Source: Gracilinema caldarium
GTDB taxonomy: Bacteria > Spirochaetota > Spirochaetia > Treponematales > Breznakiellaceae
Length of the DNA: 41,960 nucleotides
NCBI RefSeq assembly: GCF_029265695.1
Contig: NZ_JAJUHW010000026.1
Span: 1-41,960 of the forward strand
Reading direction: 5' to 3'
The translations under genes were made by a program, and so were the position numbers. Below, in pieces: positions 6,745-15,823 of this stretch; position 1 is the stretch's first letter, and every line of letters starts with the position of its first letter. The notes under the pieces are model-generated. The model searched no databases and was not told the origin of the DNA. It was given only the letters and a program-made list of their open reading frames with translations.

Positions 6745-8536
6745 ACTTCCCCGCTGGAACCTATCCAGTATCTATAGTTCCTTTGATGCCCCTGAATATC
6801 TGCGGGACAAGGACCTTTTGGCCGAACAGGCCCAAAAACTCCTGGACCTGCTCCAGCAGCCCTGGCCCGAAGATAAGGACCAGTCTGCACGTCTGGTGCT
6901 GACCTGGATTCACAGCTACGAAGATGCCTCTGACCTGGCCGAAAACCTCGAAGCCTACGCTTCGGCTATCTATACCACGGACACCCGTAATTCCCGTGCA
7001 TTAAACGAAATTAACAGCCTGGAAACCCTCGCCCTCCCCCTGGGGAAAGCCGCAGTTATCTTAAGGACCCGGCTCGCCGAGCGGGCGGACCTGGTACTGA
7101 ACCTGGCGGAAACAAACGAACAGCTTAAAGCATACAAGTTTTTCCTCTCCGATGCGCTCACCCGAGCCAAATACCAGATGGCCCCGGAACTGGAAGACCT
7201 GGCAAATGACCTGAACCGGAGCGGCGGCGACGCCTGGAGTCGGCTCCAGGAGGCAATTTCATCAACCGTAAGCGCCCTCTGGGACCCCGCCACAGGCGAA
7301 AAAAAGACCGTTATCGCCCTGCGAGACCTGGCCCACAATCGAGACCGGACAATCCGGGAACGGGCCTATAAGGCAGAACTCACCGCCTGGGACTCCATGA
7401 AAATCCCCTTGGCTGCCTCATTGAACGGCGTTAAAGGCTTTGCCATTACGGTCGATAAGCGCCGGGGCTGGCAGTCCGCCCTGGATAAGGCGGCCTATCA
7501 ATCCCGGATCAGTCGGAAAACCCTGGACGCCCTCATTTCCGTCATGGAAGGCTCCCTCCCCCTGTTCCGCCGGTACCTCAAAGCCAAAGCCCGGATCCTC
7601 GGCGTAGACCGATGCGCCTTTTACGACCTCTTTGCCCCCGTCGGCACAGCGAGCCGCACCTGGACCTGGGAAGAAAGCCGGGACTTTATCATCGATAAAT
7701 TCAGTGCCTTTGATCCCGGCATGGGGAACTTTGCCCGCCACGCCTTTACCTTTTCCTGGATCGATGCGGAAGGCCGGGAAGGCAAGATTGGCGGCGCCTA
7801 CTGCACCGACTTTCCGCTGGCCAAGGAGTCCCGCATTCTCTGCAACTTCGAAGGCTCCTTTGACTCGGTCACCACCGTGGCCCATGAACTGGGTCATGCC
7901 TGGCACCACGAGGTCCTAAAGGACCTGCCGGGAACCCTGGCGGCCTATCCCATGACTCTGGCAGAAACAGCAAGCACCTTTGCGGAAACCATCATTCTGG
8001 AAGAGGCCCTTAAAACGGCGAGCAGAGAGGAACGGCTCAGTTTAATTGAGGGAAACCTTAAAGATGCCTGCCAAATTATCGTTGACATTTTATCCCGCTT
8101 CTATTTTGAACGGGCAGTCTTTGAAAAACGCGAACAGGGTGAGCTTTCGCCGGAAGAATTCTGCAGCTTGATGAAAGAAGCCCAGCTTGCCACCTATGGC
8201 GATGGTTTGGATCCGGAACTGCTGCATCCCTATATGTGGGCCGTAAAAAGCCATTACTACAGTCCGGCCCTCGCCTTTTATAACTTCCCCTATGCATTCG
8301 GCCAGCTCTTCGCCTACGGCCTATACGCTCAGGCCCGTGAAAAGGGGCCGGCCTTTGCAGAAACCTACAAGGAAATCCTCAGGCTCACTGGCCGAGCCAG
8401 TGCGGAGGATGTGGGCAAAGCGGCGGGCTTTGATCTGGAAGGCCCCAGCTTCTGGCAGAATGGCATCAACCTGATACAGGAGCGGGTTATTGAACTAGAA
8501 TCACTCTTGAACACTCTGGAGGAAGAGAAAAAATGA
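6728..8536 (+). CDS. pepF: M3-family oligoendopeptidase F
   Basis: A 602-residue zinc metallopeptidase of the M3B oligoendopeptidase F type, which trims short cytosolic peptides. The zinc motif HELGHAWHH (HExxH) is near residue 388, and the third ligand lies in the downstream LAETASTFAETIILEEAL segment. The N-terminal helical cap and the late HPYMWAVKSHYYSPALAFYNFPYAFGQLFAYGLY block are typical of the family. The start lies inside ndk with GGGAGG eight or so bases before it. Its last codons overlap gpsA by four bases (ATGA). Confidence 0.93.
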   Translation: MNAGSKLPRWNLSSIYSSFDAPEYLRDKDLLAEQAQKLLDLLQQPWPEDKDQSARLVLTWIHSYEDASDLAENLEAYASAIYTTDTRNSRALNEINSLETLALPLGKAAVILRTRLAERADLVLNLAETNEQLKAYKFFLSDALTRAKYQMAPELEDLANDLNRSGGDAWSRLQEAISSTVSALWDPATGEKKTVIALRDLAHNRDRTIRERAYKAELTAWDSMKIPLAASLNGVKGFAITVDKRRGWQSALDKAAYQSRISRKTLDALISVMEGSLPLFRRYLKAKARILGVDRCAFYDLFAPVGTASRTWTWEESRDFIIDKFSAFDPGMGNFARHAFTFSWIDAEGREGKIGGAYCTDFPLAKESRILCNFEGSFDSVTTVAHELGHAWHHEVLKDLPGTLAAYPMTLAETASTFAETIILEEALKTASREERLSLIEGNLKDACQIIVDILSRFYFERAVFEKREQGELSPEEFCSLMKEAQLATYGDGLDPELLHPYMWAVKSHYYSPALAFYNFPYAFGQLFAYGLYAQAREKGPAFAETYKEILRLTGRASAEDVGKAAGFDLEGPSFWQNGINLIQERVIELESLLNTLEEEKK

Positions 8537-9603
8537 GTGCAAAGGTAGGAGTACTGGGCGCGGGAGCCTGGGGAACCGCGGTCGCAAAAGTTATAGCGGA
8601 AAAGGGTATCGATGTTGATATCTGGAGCCACGAAGCCTCTACGGCGGAGGATATTAACCTCCGGCACGAAAATTACCGGTATTTACCGGATGTAAAACTA
8701 CCAGAAAACCTTAAGGCCTATACCGATCCGGCGGCCACTGCGGACGGTAAGGAATTTCTTATCCTGGCAAGCCCCTCCCTGTACTTGCTGGATTCGGTCA
8801 AAAAAATACTTTCCGTTCCTTCCATCCGGGAAGGGGAGACCGCTATTGGGGTCATTACCAAAGGTTTCATTCCTACCGCCAAGGGCCCCCGGCTCATCCT
8901 GGAAACCCTGGAAGATTACCTTCCGGGTTTTTACCGCCAGTCCCTGGTGTATATCGCGGGCCCGAGCCATGCGGAAGAAGTTTCCCGGGGCAAAATAACG
9001 GGCCTTATCGCCGCGAGCGAAAACGCAAAACAGTCCATCCGATTCCGGGACCTTCTTAAAACCAACAGGCTCCTTGTATTCTCTTCTTTTGATGTACGGG
9101 GGGTCCAGGTTGCGGCGGCCTCCAAAAACGTTATAGCCATCGCCTTCGGTATGCTGGATGCCCTTAAAACCACTGCGGCTGAACGGGGCCTGGAAGACAT
9201 TTTTGGCGACGGCACCGAATCGCTCCTCCTTGCGGCGGGACTCAATGAAATCCAAACCCTGGGCCGGGCCCTGGGAGCCACCCACCCGGAAACCTTTACC
9301 TCCATATCCGGGGTGGGCGACCTGGACGTAACCTGCCGGTCTATATTCGGCCGGAACCGCCGCTTTGGCCGGGAAATTATCGAAAAGGATATTTTAAAGC
9401 CCTTTGCGAACCTGGAAGACCTTATCACCCGGATCGGAGAAGTGGGGTACCTGCCTGAAGGTGTCGTGGCGGCCAAATATGTTAAAATGCTTGCGGAACA
9501 GCACAACCTTAAAATGCCGATTTCTCTCGGTTTGTACCGTATTTTAAACCGGGAACTGACACCGATCGAATTTCTGCACGGCTTTATCAAAGACTTAGGA
9601 TAG
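8533..9603 (+). CDS. gpsA: Glycerol-3-phosphate dehydrogenase [NAD(P)+]
   Basis: A 356-residue GpsA, which reduces dihydroxyacetone phosphate to sn-glycerol-3-phosphate for phospholipid synthesis. The N-terminal nucleotide-binding site is VGVLGAGAWGTAVA (GxGxxG, residues about 5-18). Further signatures are the YIAGPSHAEEVSRGKIT block, AAASKNVIAIAFGMLDAL with the catalytic lysine, and ISGVGDLDVTCRSIFGRNRRFG near residue 258. ATG-8533 is shared with the pepF stop. It is followed after four bases by ffh, so it sits in the ndk-pepF-gpsA-ffh operon. Confidence 0.95.
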   Translation: MSAKVGVLGAGAWGTAVAKVIAEKGIDVDIWSHEASTAEDINLRHENYRYLPDVKLPENLKAYTDPAATADGKEFLILASPSLYLLDSVKKILSVPSIREGETAIGVITKGFIPTAKGPRLILETLEDYLPGFYRQSLVYIAGPSHAEEVSRGKITGLIAASENAKQSIRFRDLLKTNRLLVFSSFDVRGVQVAAASKNVIAIAFGMLDALKTTAAERGLEDIFGDGTESLLLAAGLNEIQTLGRALGATHPETFTSISGVGDLDVTCRSIFGRNRRFGREIIEKDILKPFANLEDLITRIGEVGYLPEGVVAAKYVKMLAEQHNLKMPISLGLYRILNRELTPIEFLHGFIKDLG

Positions 9604-9607
9604 GATT

Positions 9608-10960
9608 ATGCTCGAAAAACTGACCGGAAAAATCCAGGATGCCCTGCGGACCATTAGCGGCAAGGCAACCATAACAGAAAAAAATATCGAAGACGCCGTG
9701 GAAGCCATCAAAATGGCCCTCCTTGAAGCGGATGTAAACCTTAGGGTCGTGCGGCGCTTTGTAAATGCCACCATAGAGGAAGCCAAGGGTGAACGGGTGC
9801 TCCGTTCGGTAGACCCAGGACAACAGTTTGTAAAAATCGTCCACGACAAGCTCGTGGCCTTCCTTGGGGATACCAAACAAGATCTGGTCCTGAAAGGCCC
9901 TGACACCCAGTCGATTATTCTTATGCTGGGCCTCCAGGGTTCGGGAAAAACCACAAGCTCCGCCAAGCTCGCTCTGCGGCTTAAAAAAGAGGGCCGCAAG
10001 GTACTTCTCGTGGCCTGCGACCTGGTCCGGCCCGCGGCCATGGAACAGCTTTCGGTCCTTGGGTCCCAGATCGGGGTGCCGGTCTACAAAGAAGAAGGAG
10101 CTAAGGACCCTGTTAAGGTGTATAAGGCTGCCCTGGACACAGCCCGGAAAAACCTTTACGACACCCTTATCGTGGACACCACGGGCCGGCTACAAATAGA
10201 CCAGGAAATGATGGCCGAATTGGTCCGTCTGCGGGATGCCGCTAAGCCCGACGAACTGCTCCTCGTGGCCGATGCCATGACCGGCCAGTCAGCGGTGGAT
10301 ATCGCTAAGGCCTTTGATGAACAAATAGGCCTGAGCGGTGTTATCCTGACCAAATTCGACTCCGACACCCGGGGCGGTGCGGCCCTCTCCCTCAAAACCG
10401 TGACGGGCAAACCCCTCAAATTTGTCGGTGTCGGCGAAAAACCTGAGGACTTTGAACCCTTCTACCCTGACCGTATCGCAAGCCGTATTCTTGGCATGGG
10501 CGACATTGTGAGCCTTGTGGAAAAGGCCCAGCAGGTGGTGAACCAGGAAGAAGCCGCAGCTCTGCAGAAAAAGATGCTCTCCGAGGATTTCACTCTCCAG
10601 GACTGGCTCGATCAAATCCGGTCTGTTAAGAAAATGGGCTCCCTCCAGTCTATGCTGGAAATGCTGCCCGGCATGGCAGGCCAAATTTCCGAAGAGGACC
10701 TTAACAAGGCGGACCTGAAAACCCAGGAAGCCATTATCTGTTCCATGACCAAAAAGGAACGGCAGAATTATCTTATAATTGGCCCATCCCGCAGGGCCCG
10801 CATCGCCCGGGGTTCCGGGACATCCGTAGCCGAGGTTGCTCGGCTCATCAAAAAATTCGAAAAAATGCGAACCATGATGAAAAAGGTTGCAAAACTGGGT
10901 AAAAATCCCCAGGCAGCCCAGGCAATGATGAGCCGCATGGGCGGTATGGGCGGCCGTTGA
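9608..10960 (+). CDS. ffh: Signal recognition particle protein Ffh (SRP54)
   Basis: A 450-residue SRP GTPase. It has an N domain (residues 1-90), G domain with GLQGSGKTTSSAKLA (about 103-117), DLVRPAAMEQL, the DTTGRLQID motif and TKFDSDTRGG, then a methionine-rich M domain ending MMSRMGGMGGR. It binds 4.5S RNA and signal sequences on the ribosome and delivers them to FtsY. Size and layout are normal. AGGAT lies just before the ATG, and the gene follows gpsA at four bases. The SRP RNA gene is not in this window. Confidence 0.97.
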   Translation: MLEKLTGKIQDALRTISGKATITEKNIEDAVEAIKMALLEADVNLRVVRRFVNATIEEAKGERVLRSVDPGQQFVKIVHDKLVAFLGDTKQDLVLKGPDTQSIILMLGLQGSGKTTSSAKLALRLKKEGRKVLLVACDLVRPAAMEQLSVLGSQIGVPVYKEEGAKDPVKVYKAALDTARKNLYDTLIVDTTGRLQIDQEMMAELVRLRDAAKPDELLLVADAMTGQSAVDIAKAFDEQIGLSGVILTKFDSDTRGGAALSLKTVTGKPLKFVGVGEKPEDFEPFYPDRIASRILGMGDIVSLVEKAQQVVNQEEAAALQKKMLSEDFTLQDWLDQIRSVKKMGSLQSMLEMLPGMAGQISEEDLNKADLKTQEAIICSMTKKERQNYLIIGPSRRARIARGSGTSVAEVARLIKKFEKMRTMMKKVAKLGKNPQAAQAMMSRMGGMGGR

Positions 10961-11013
10961 CTAAAGCCCGATTTTCGGATACATATAAGGCTTACGCGCC
11001 CAACCTAGCGCAA

Positions 11014-11116
11014 CTGCGCAGCGCAATCGCGCAGCATAACCGCGCTGGCAGGTTTTGATAGCCCGCAGCCCTGCCAACGCATAAGTACTAAAGACGGGCC
11101 TTCCCCAGATGGGGAA
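11014..11116 (+). promoter_or_regulatory. Structured leader region upstream of rpsP
   Basis: The 175-base gap between ffh and rpsP holds three hairpins: CTGCGC/GCGCAG (11014-11019 with 11029-11034), an 11-base stem with one mismatch (11042-11052 with 11070-11080), and TTCCCC/GGGGAA (11101-11106 with 11111-11116) just before the GAGGAGGA ribosome site. The first hairpin resembles repeats near 23.0-23.2 kb. A terminator of ffh, an attenuator, or an S16-type feedback site are all possible; sequence does not decide. Confidence 0.45.
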
Positions 11117-11135
11117 GAGATTGAGGAGGATACCT

Positions 11136-11384
11136 TTGAGTGCACGCATTCGACTTAAGAAGTTCGGAACCAAAAAACGGCCCTATTACCGGATTGTCAT
11201 TATGGATTCCCGAGCGCCCCGGGATGGCAAAACCATCGACGAAGTAGGAATCTATCACCCCATTGCAGCTGAGGGTTCCCAGGTTTCTTTTGACGCAGAA
11301 AAAGTAAAATCCTGGCTCAGCAAGGGTGCGACTCCCACCGATACGGTCCGCAAGATCCTGAACAACAGCAATTTCACCTTCTAA
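11136..11384 (+). CDS. rpsP: 30S ribosomal protein S16
   Basis: An 82-residue S16 starting at TTG-11136 (SARIRLKKFGTKKRPYYRIV). This start is preferred because GAGGAGGA (11123-11130) lies five bases upstream and the S16 family begins exactly here; an ATG at 11109 would add nine non-conserved residues and lacks a ribosome site. Family motifs include IVIMDSRAPRDGKTIDEVGIYHP and the VKSWLSKGATPTDTVRKIL helix. S16 binds 16S rRNA early in 30S assembly. It leads the rpsP-khpA-rimM-trmD-rplS operon. Confidence 0.96.
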   Translation: MSARIRLKKFGTKKRPYYRIVIMDSRAPRDGKTIDEVGIYHPIAAEGSQVSFDAEKVKSWLSKGATPTDTVRKILNNSNFTF

Positions 11385-11403
11385 GTTATAGCAAGGAGCC
11401 TCT

Positions 11404-11637
11404 ATGGAAAAGGATCTTGTTGAATATATCGCCAAAAGTCTTGTTGATGATCCTTCCGCAGTGCAGGTAAATGTCATTGAAGGCGAAAAGAGTACCATCC
11501 TGGAACTCCGAGTAGCACCGGACGATATCGGTAAGGTTATCGGTAAACAGGGCCGTATCGCCAAAGCAATACGGACCATCCTGCAGGCAGCCACGGTTAC
11601 AACCGGAAAACGGACGGTTCTGGAAATTCTCGACTAA
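11404..11637 (+). CDS. khpA: KH-domain RNA-binding protein KhpA
   Basis: A 77-residue single-KH protein. The GXXG loop is in [20 protein letters not shown] (about residues 41-60), after the strand LELRVAP. KhpA (YlqC) binds RNA, commonly with KhpB/Jag, and influences cell division and envelope growth in several bacteria. AAGGAG lies seven bases upstream of the ATG. Its place between rpsP and rimM is the classic location in Gram-positives and spirochaetes. Confidence 0.94.
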   Translation: MEKDLVEYIAKSLVDDPSAVQVNVIEGEKSTILELRVAPDDIGKVIGKQGRIAKAIRTILQAATVTTGKRTVLEILD

Positions 11638-11649
11638 CGGACTACAGGT

Positions 11650-12162
11650 GTGACCGAACGTTTCATTACCGGCATCATAGGACAGCCCTTTGGGGTCAAA
11701 GGGTATGTCAAAGTGAGGCTGCCTTCTGGTGACTGCAGCCATTTTGAACAGCTTGATCAGGTAACGGTACGGTTCGGCTCTCAGGAAAAGACGCTCATAA
11801 TAGAAAATATCGGCAATGGGCCGACTTCGTTTATCGTCAAATTTAAAGGCTATGACAGTCCGGAATCGGCAAAGGCTTTGCAGGGCGGCGAAATCTTGGT
11901 AGACCGGACGAAAGCAGCCCCGCTGGACGAAGACGAATACTATATAGAAGACCTTCGGGGCCTGGCCGTTCATCTGGGACTTGCGTCCGGCCCCAAGGTC
12001 GGTACGGTAACTGACGTGGTGGAAGGCGGCGGTGGACAGCTTATGGAAATTGAAACCGCCAACAACGAACGCCGGCTTGTCCCGTTTAGAAACGAATTTA
12101 TCGGAGATATAGATATCAGAGGTGGAACCGTGGTGCTCAAAGAAGGGTGGATTCTGGAGTGA
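11650..12162 (+). CDS. rimM: Ribosome maturation factor RimM
   Basis: A 170-residue 16S rRNA processing factor that binds S19 and helps mature the 30S head. The N-terminal RimM domain begins FITGIIGQPFGVKGYVKVR; the C-terminal PRC barrel includes EYYIEDLRGLAVHL, VGTVTDVVEGGGGQLMEIE and RLVPFRNEFIGDID. The start is GTG-11650 with only a weak ribosome site; proximity to khpA (12 bases) suggests coupling. Its TGA overlaps the GTG start of trmD (GTGA). Confidence 0.94.
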   Translation: MTERFITGIIGQPFGVKGYVKVRLPSGDCSHFEQLDQVTVRFGSQEKTLIIENIGNGPTSFIVKFKGYDSPESAKALQGGEILVDRTKAAPLDEDEYYIEDLRGLAVHLGLASGPKVGTVTDVVEGGGGQLMEIETANNERRLVPFRNEFIGDIDIRGGTVVLKEGWILE

Positions 12163-12995
12163 ACTACACCGTTCTTACCCTCTTTCCGGAAATTGTGGAT
12201 GCCTTTTTTGCGACTTCTATAATGGCCAAGGCGATCCACCGGGGAGTTATTGGGTACCGTTCCATAAACATTCGGGACTTTGCAACCGACAAGCACCATA
12301 AATGCGATGATGCACCCTACGGCGGCGGCGCGGGGATGCTCATGCTACCGGAGCCCTTAGGAAGGGCACTGGAATATGCGGGGGCGCAAAAAAAACTGAT
12401 GCAAGCAGAAGCACAGGAAGCCCCCAATCGACACAACAAGAGAGCCCGGGTGGTGTATCTATCCCCTTCGGGCCGTCTCTTTGACCAGGATCTGGCCAGG
12501 GAACTCGCCACGGAGCAGGAACTCATCCTGCTGTGCGGCCGCTACGAAGGAATCGATCAGCGGATTATCGATTCCTATGTGGATGATGAAATCTCCATTG
12601 GAGATTATGTCCTCTCTTCGGGCGAAGTTGGAGCCCTGGTACTTATTGATGCAACCTACCGGCTGGTAGAAGGGGTCATTTCAGCGGAATCCTTGGAAGA
12701 AGAAAGTTTTTCCGATGGACTTCTCGAATATCCCCAGTATACAAGACCGGAGATTTATGATATGCTACGGGTCCCGGAGGTGTTGCTTTCCGGACATCAC
12801 GAGCAGATTCGGCGATGGCGCCTGCGGAAACGGGTTGAAAAAACCCTTCTGGTTCGACCAGACTTGATAGCAAAGGGGCTGGCGGCAGGCCGGTTTTCTG
12901 CTGAAACACGAAAACTTATTCAAGAACTGCAGATACAGTCCAGTGGCGGGCAAGGTGCTGCAGAGTTCGAAGGGGATACGGATGAACGAAATTAA
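12159..12995 (+). CDS. trmD: tRNA (guanine-N1-)-methyltransferase TrmD
   Basis: A 278-residue SPOUT methyltransferase that makes m1G37 in tRNAs reading CNN and some other codons, preventing +1 frameshifts. Start GTG-12159 gives [17 protein letters not shown], the conserved TrmD start; a GTG at 12147 would add four odd residues. The trefoil-knot AdoMet site is [15 protein letters not shown] with [20 protein letters not shown] downstream, and [14 protein letters not shown]-like residues ([13 protein letters not shown]) and RR-containing LRKRVEKTL follow. There is an unusual insert rich in A, E and Q near residues 72-86. The 3' end overlaps rplS by 14 bases. Confidence 0.96.
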   Translation: MNYTVLTLFPEIVDAFFATSIMAKAIHRGVIGYRSINIRDFATDKHHKCDDAPYGGGAGMLMLPEPLGRALEYAGAQKKLMQAEAQEAPNRHNKRARVVYLSPSGRLFDQDLARELATEQELILLCGRYEGIDQRIIDSYVDDEISIGDYVLSSGEVGALVLIDATYRLVEGVISAESLEEESFSDGLLEYPQYTRPEIYDMLRVPEVLLSGHHEQIRRWRLRKRVEKTLLVRPDLIAKGLAAGRFSAETRKLIQELQIQSSGGQGAAEFEGDTDERN

Positions 12996-13371
12996 GGCTA
13001 TCGAAGCGGCTCAGATGAAAAGCGAGCTGGATTCATTCAAAGTGGGTGATACAGTAAAGGTCCACTTTAAGATTGTGGAAGGGAAAACCGAACGGATCCA
13101 GGCCTACGAAGGGCTTGTAATCTGTATGAAAAACTCAAAGATCGGTAAAACCTTCACGGTACGCAAAAACTCCTACGGTGTTGGCGTAGAACGGGTATTC
13201 CCCATGCATTCGCCCCGGGTTGTAAAGGTCGAAGTTATGCGGCCCGGTAAGGTTCGGCGGGCTAAACTGTATTACATTCGTGACAAGATTGGAAAGGCTG
13301 CCAAGATTAAGGAGCTTATTTCCAAGAAGCCCCACGAAGCTGCTGCAAGTCAGGAAAGCGCCCAGGCCTAA
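12982..13371 (+). CDS. rplS: 50S ribosomal protein L19
   Basis: A 129-residue L19 starting at ATG-12982, with AAGGGGA upstream and inside the trmD reading frame. The core contains [44 protein letters not shown] and [22 protein letters not shown]19 sits at the 30S-50S interface. The short C-terminal extension ([14 protein letters not shown]) is beyond the usual 115-residue core and looks disordered. Nine bases separate its stop from the next gene. Confidence 0.96.
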   Translation: MNEIKAIEAAQMKSELDSFKVGDTVKVHFKIVEGKTERIQAYEGLVICMKNSKIGKTFTVRKNSYGVGVERVFPMHSPRVVKVEVMRPGKVRRAKLYYIRDKIGKAAKIKELISKKPHEAAASQESAQA

Positions 13372-13379
13372 CAGGGGCT

Positions 13380-14366
13380 ATGAAAAGCGAAAAATCTGAC
13401 GGCAATAAGCCTGCATATCCGCGCTTATTGCCATCAGATTCGATACAAAAAAAAGACAACCCTCGTAAAGAATATCATTCTCGTCCTGTACAAGAACAGA
13501 TCTTCTCTGGATATCCACAAAAGGCTTCTCTTTCTTCTGATGTAATTGCCAAAAGGCTATCCCTTTCTCCTACACCGCTAATTCGGTCCGCAATTAGTTT
13601 TGCCCTTCATTTCGGGATCCCGCTTAAAAAGGAAGCTATAGAGGGGCTTATAGCTCAAACAAGCCTGCTTGCAGAGGATCTCAAAGAAGCGGGACTTGTG
13701 GCATCTTTAATCGCCCGTACCAAGGGGTTAGGTCTTTCTAAACCCGCTCTTGAAGAACTAGCTGCCCTGCTTTCCGCCTACTCCGAAAGGGCTCAGCACA
13801 CGAAGGTTCACCAAAAGGGAGAAAAAGCACCGCTAAAAAGTTCGGTTCATGAAAATGGTTCAGCCAATCCAGATGAAGAGCCCGATAAAGAAGCCGCAGA
13901 CAGGGAAGCCGCAGAAACACCCACCGATCCGGCCTTGGCTGCCCACTATTGCAGCGACGGCGCCAAGCAGCATGCACTCATCAATCTATTGAACCGGTTC
14001 CCGCATCATCATAAACAGCGGCTTTTGATTTTACCATTTCAATTTTCAGAGAAAACCTACACGCTCAAAGGAACGCTCCGCCTTCTCTGCACCGATAATC
14101 CGCAGGGTATACTGGAAGTCCAAAGTCTTGTTCTGGACGCGGCAACCGAAAAGCGCCGCTGGTATGTACAAGCTGCTGGCAATAATGGGAAAAAACCCAA
14201 TGTTACCATGTGGATATTTCCCCCGCCGGCAAGCAGCATGGCTAAGGAATCTATTATAAAATCCCTGTCCACAATTTCCGATACTGTACAGGTAAGGTTC
14301 GACAAGCCCGAATCATTTCAGGAATTCAAAGAACAAAACTATACAAGCTTTGAATTTCACATATAG
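13380..14366 (+). CDS. Hypothetical protein between rplS and the FlhB-like gene (YlqG-position)
   Basis: A 328-residue protein I cannot assign with confidence. Its first 60 residues are polar and rich in S, K and P. Residues about 60-140 are helical (YPLS-type leucine-rich segments such as SLLAEDLKEAGLVASLIARTKG). A charged linker (about 140-185) leads to a compact C-terminal part (LLNRFPHHHKQRLLILPFQF, GTLRLLCTDNPQGILEVQSLVLDA, RRWYVQAAG, VTMWIFPP). The split into a disordered front and a beta-rich end, plus the FlhB C-domain gene that follows, recalls FliK-like hook-length proteins. In Bacillus the ylqG-ylqH pair occupies the same position after rplS/rnhB. Cytosolic; no signal or membrane segment. 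AGGGG precedes the ATG. Confidence 0.6.
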   Translation: MKSEKSDGNKPAYPRLLPSDSIQKKDNPRKEYHSRPVQEQIFSGYPQKASLSSDVIAKRLSLSPTPLIRSAISFALHFGIPLKKEAIEGLIAQTSLLAEDLKEAGLVASLIARTKGLGLSKPALEELAALLSAYSERAQHTKVHQKGEKAPLKSSVHENGSANPDEEPDKEAADREAAETPTDPALAAHYCSDGAKQHALINLLNRFPHHHKQRLLILPFQFSEKTYTLKGTLRLLCTDNPQGILEVQSLVLDAATEKRRWYVQAAGNNGKKPNVTMWIFPPPASSMAKESIIKSLSTISDTVQVRFDKPESFQEFKEQNYTSFEFHI

Positions 14367-14378
14367 AGTGCTATACTT

Positions 14379-14633
14379 ATGAAGATAAAGCGAGCCAGCG
14401 CCCTTAAATACACAATGGGAGATTACGCACCTCAGGTGGTTGCCTCAGGGACCGGCAAAGCGGCAGAACACATTATAGAACTTGCTGAAAAATCAGGAAT
14501 TACTATAATTGAAGATGCAAACCTTGCAACCGTACTTACGGAAGAACTTTCTGTTGGCGATTATGTTCCTCCCTGGTGTTGGGAGCTTGTAGCAAAAGTA
14601 TTTTCGATTATTAAAAACGAGGAAACATTGTGA
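14379..14633 (+). CDS. Orphan FlhB C-terminal-domain protein (YlqH type)
   Basis: An 84-residue protein matching the cytosolic C-terminal domain of FlhB/YscU after its autocleavage site: [48 protein letters not shown] followed by the [22 protein letters not shown] helix. The four-transmembrane part of FlhB and the self-cleaving NPTH motif are absent; the protein begins just after the point where NPTH would be. Full-length FlhB in the flagellar export apparatus switches substrate class; the role of stand-alone copies is unknown. The gene ends in the GTG start of the HD-GYP gene, overlapping by four bases. Confidence 0.85.
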   Translation: MKIKRASALKYTMGDYAPQVVASGTGKAAEHIIELAEKSGITIIEDANLATVLTEELSVGDYVPPWCWELVAKVFSIIKNEETL

Positions 14634-15823
14634 GAAAGATACCAGTCAATGCATTGCGGGAAGGGCAGATTTTTACAGAACCGGTATACATCCAGGATAA
14701 CAATCTCTTTGTCCCCGCGGGGATTCCGGTGAAAAAAAAGGACATTGACCGTCTTATAAAATGGGGCATAGACAACGTTTTAACCAACGGGACTGTTGTG
14801 TCCGATACCGCCGATTCAGGGAAAGCAGCCGCAGAAAGCAAAAGCAGCCCTTCCATAGGCGACAAAAAACAAGAGGCCCCGGTCAGTCTACTCTCCCTGC
14901 CATCGGTCATGGATAACGCTCCTAGTTATCGAACCTATACAGATCTCATTGCAAAACTCGGATCTCTTTTCCAAAATATAGCCGAAGGTTTATCGGTAGA
15001 AAGCCGCAGCATCGACGGTATCGCAGGAAGGCTTCTGCAGGCTGTCCGGGAACACCGGGACCAAATAGTCGGCTATATATTAGGCGGCGAGGTTACCAGC
15101 AATCTTCTTGCCAAAAGTTCAGTAAATACGGCTATTCTTTCCACCCTTATTGCCATGGAACTGCGGATTCCGAACCACAAAATACTGCAGATTACCACCG
15201 GTGCCTTGCTCCATGACATCGGAATGCTGAAACTACCCAAGGATATTGTGGAAAAAAAAGGCGGTCTTTCTGAAACAGAACTGTCCCGCATCCAGGCCCA
15301 CCCCTTATATGCCTATAAAATGATCTGCAAGGAACTCCTGTACCCCGAAGATGTAGGGGTCATTGCCCTGCAGCACCACGAGCGGTGGGACGGGGAAGGC
15401 TATCCCCGGCGCCTTGCAGGTGAAGCCATAGCTCTCGGAGCCCGGATTGTCAGTGTGGCCGACGCATTCGAAGCCATGGTATGCGAAAAACCCTATCGGA
15501 ACTCCATGATTGGCTACCAGGCTATGAAAAATCTTCTTTCTGACAATGCCCGGCGTTTCGATCCGGAGGTGCTCAAGGCCTTCATTAAGACCATGGGTAT
15601 TTATCCTATTGGATCCATCGTGCTTCTTAATACCGGAGCCATAGCCAGGGTTATCGAAGGTCACAGTGATGCCCCCTTACGGCCCAAGATACGCATTCTC
15701 GTAGACGAGTTTGGCAATGCCTTTAACAACGACGACGGGGAAATCATCAATCTGCTGCAAGAAAAGAGCATGTTTATTGCCCGGGCGATTGACCCCAAGG
15801 AACTCACTAAGGGCCGTGAATAG
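14630..15823 (+). CDS. HD-GYP domain protein (c-di-GMP phosphodiesterase-like, altered metal site)
   Basis: A 397-residue protein with GTG start and GAGGAAA upstream. The N-terminus (residues 1-55, [20 protein letters not shown] ... GIDNVLTNG) is a DUF3391-like beta module. Residues about 155-330 form the HD-GYP domain: [12 protein letters not shown] (HD), [22 protein letters not shown] (HH and GYP) and [10 protein letters not shown]. The histidine normally found about 32 residues before HD (HS-x-NVA) is a serine here ([10 protein letters not shown]), and the HDIGK lysine is methionine. HD-GYP enzymes hydrolyse c-di-GMP to GMP or pGpG; loss of one metal ligand may weaken or change that activity. 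A CheW/PilZ-like tail is possible at 340-397. Confidence 0.85.
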   Translation: MRKIPVNALREGQIFTEPVYIQDNNLFVPAGIPVKKKDIDRLIKWGIDNVLTNGTVVSDTADSGKAAAESKSSPSIGDKKQEAPVSLLSLPSVMDNAPSYRTYTDLIAKLGSLFQNIAEGLSVESRSIDGIAGRLLQAVREHRDQIVGYILGGEVTSNLLAKSSVNTAILSTLIAMELRIPNHKILQITTGALLHDIGMLKLPKDIVEKKGGLSETELSRIQAHPLYAYKMICKELLYPEDVGVIALQHHERWDGEGYPRRLAGEAIALGARIVSVADAFEAMVCEKPYRNSMIGYQAMKNLLSDNARRFDPEVLKAFIKTMGIYPIGSIVLLNTGAIARVIEGHSDAPLRPKIRILVDEFGNAFNNDDGEIINLLQEKSMFIARAIDPKELTKGRE

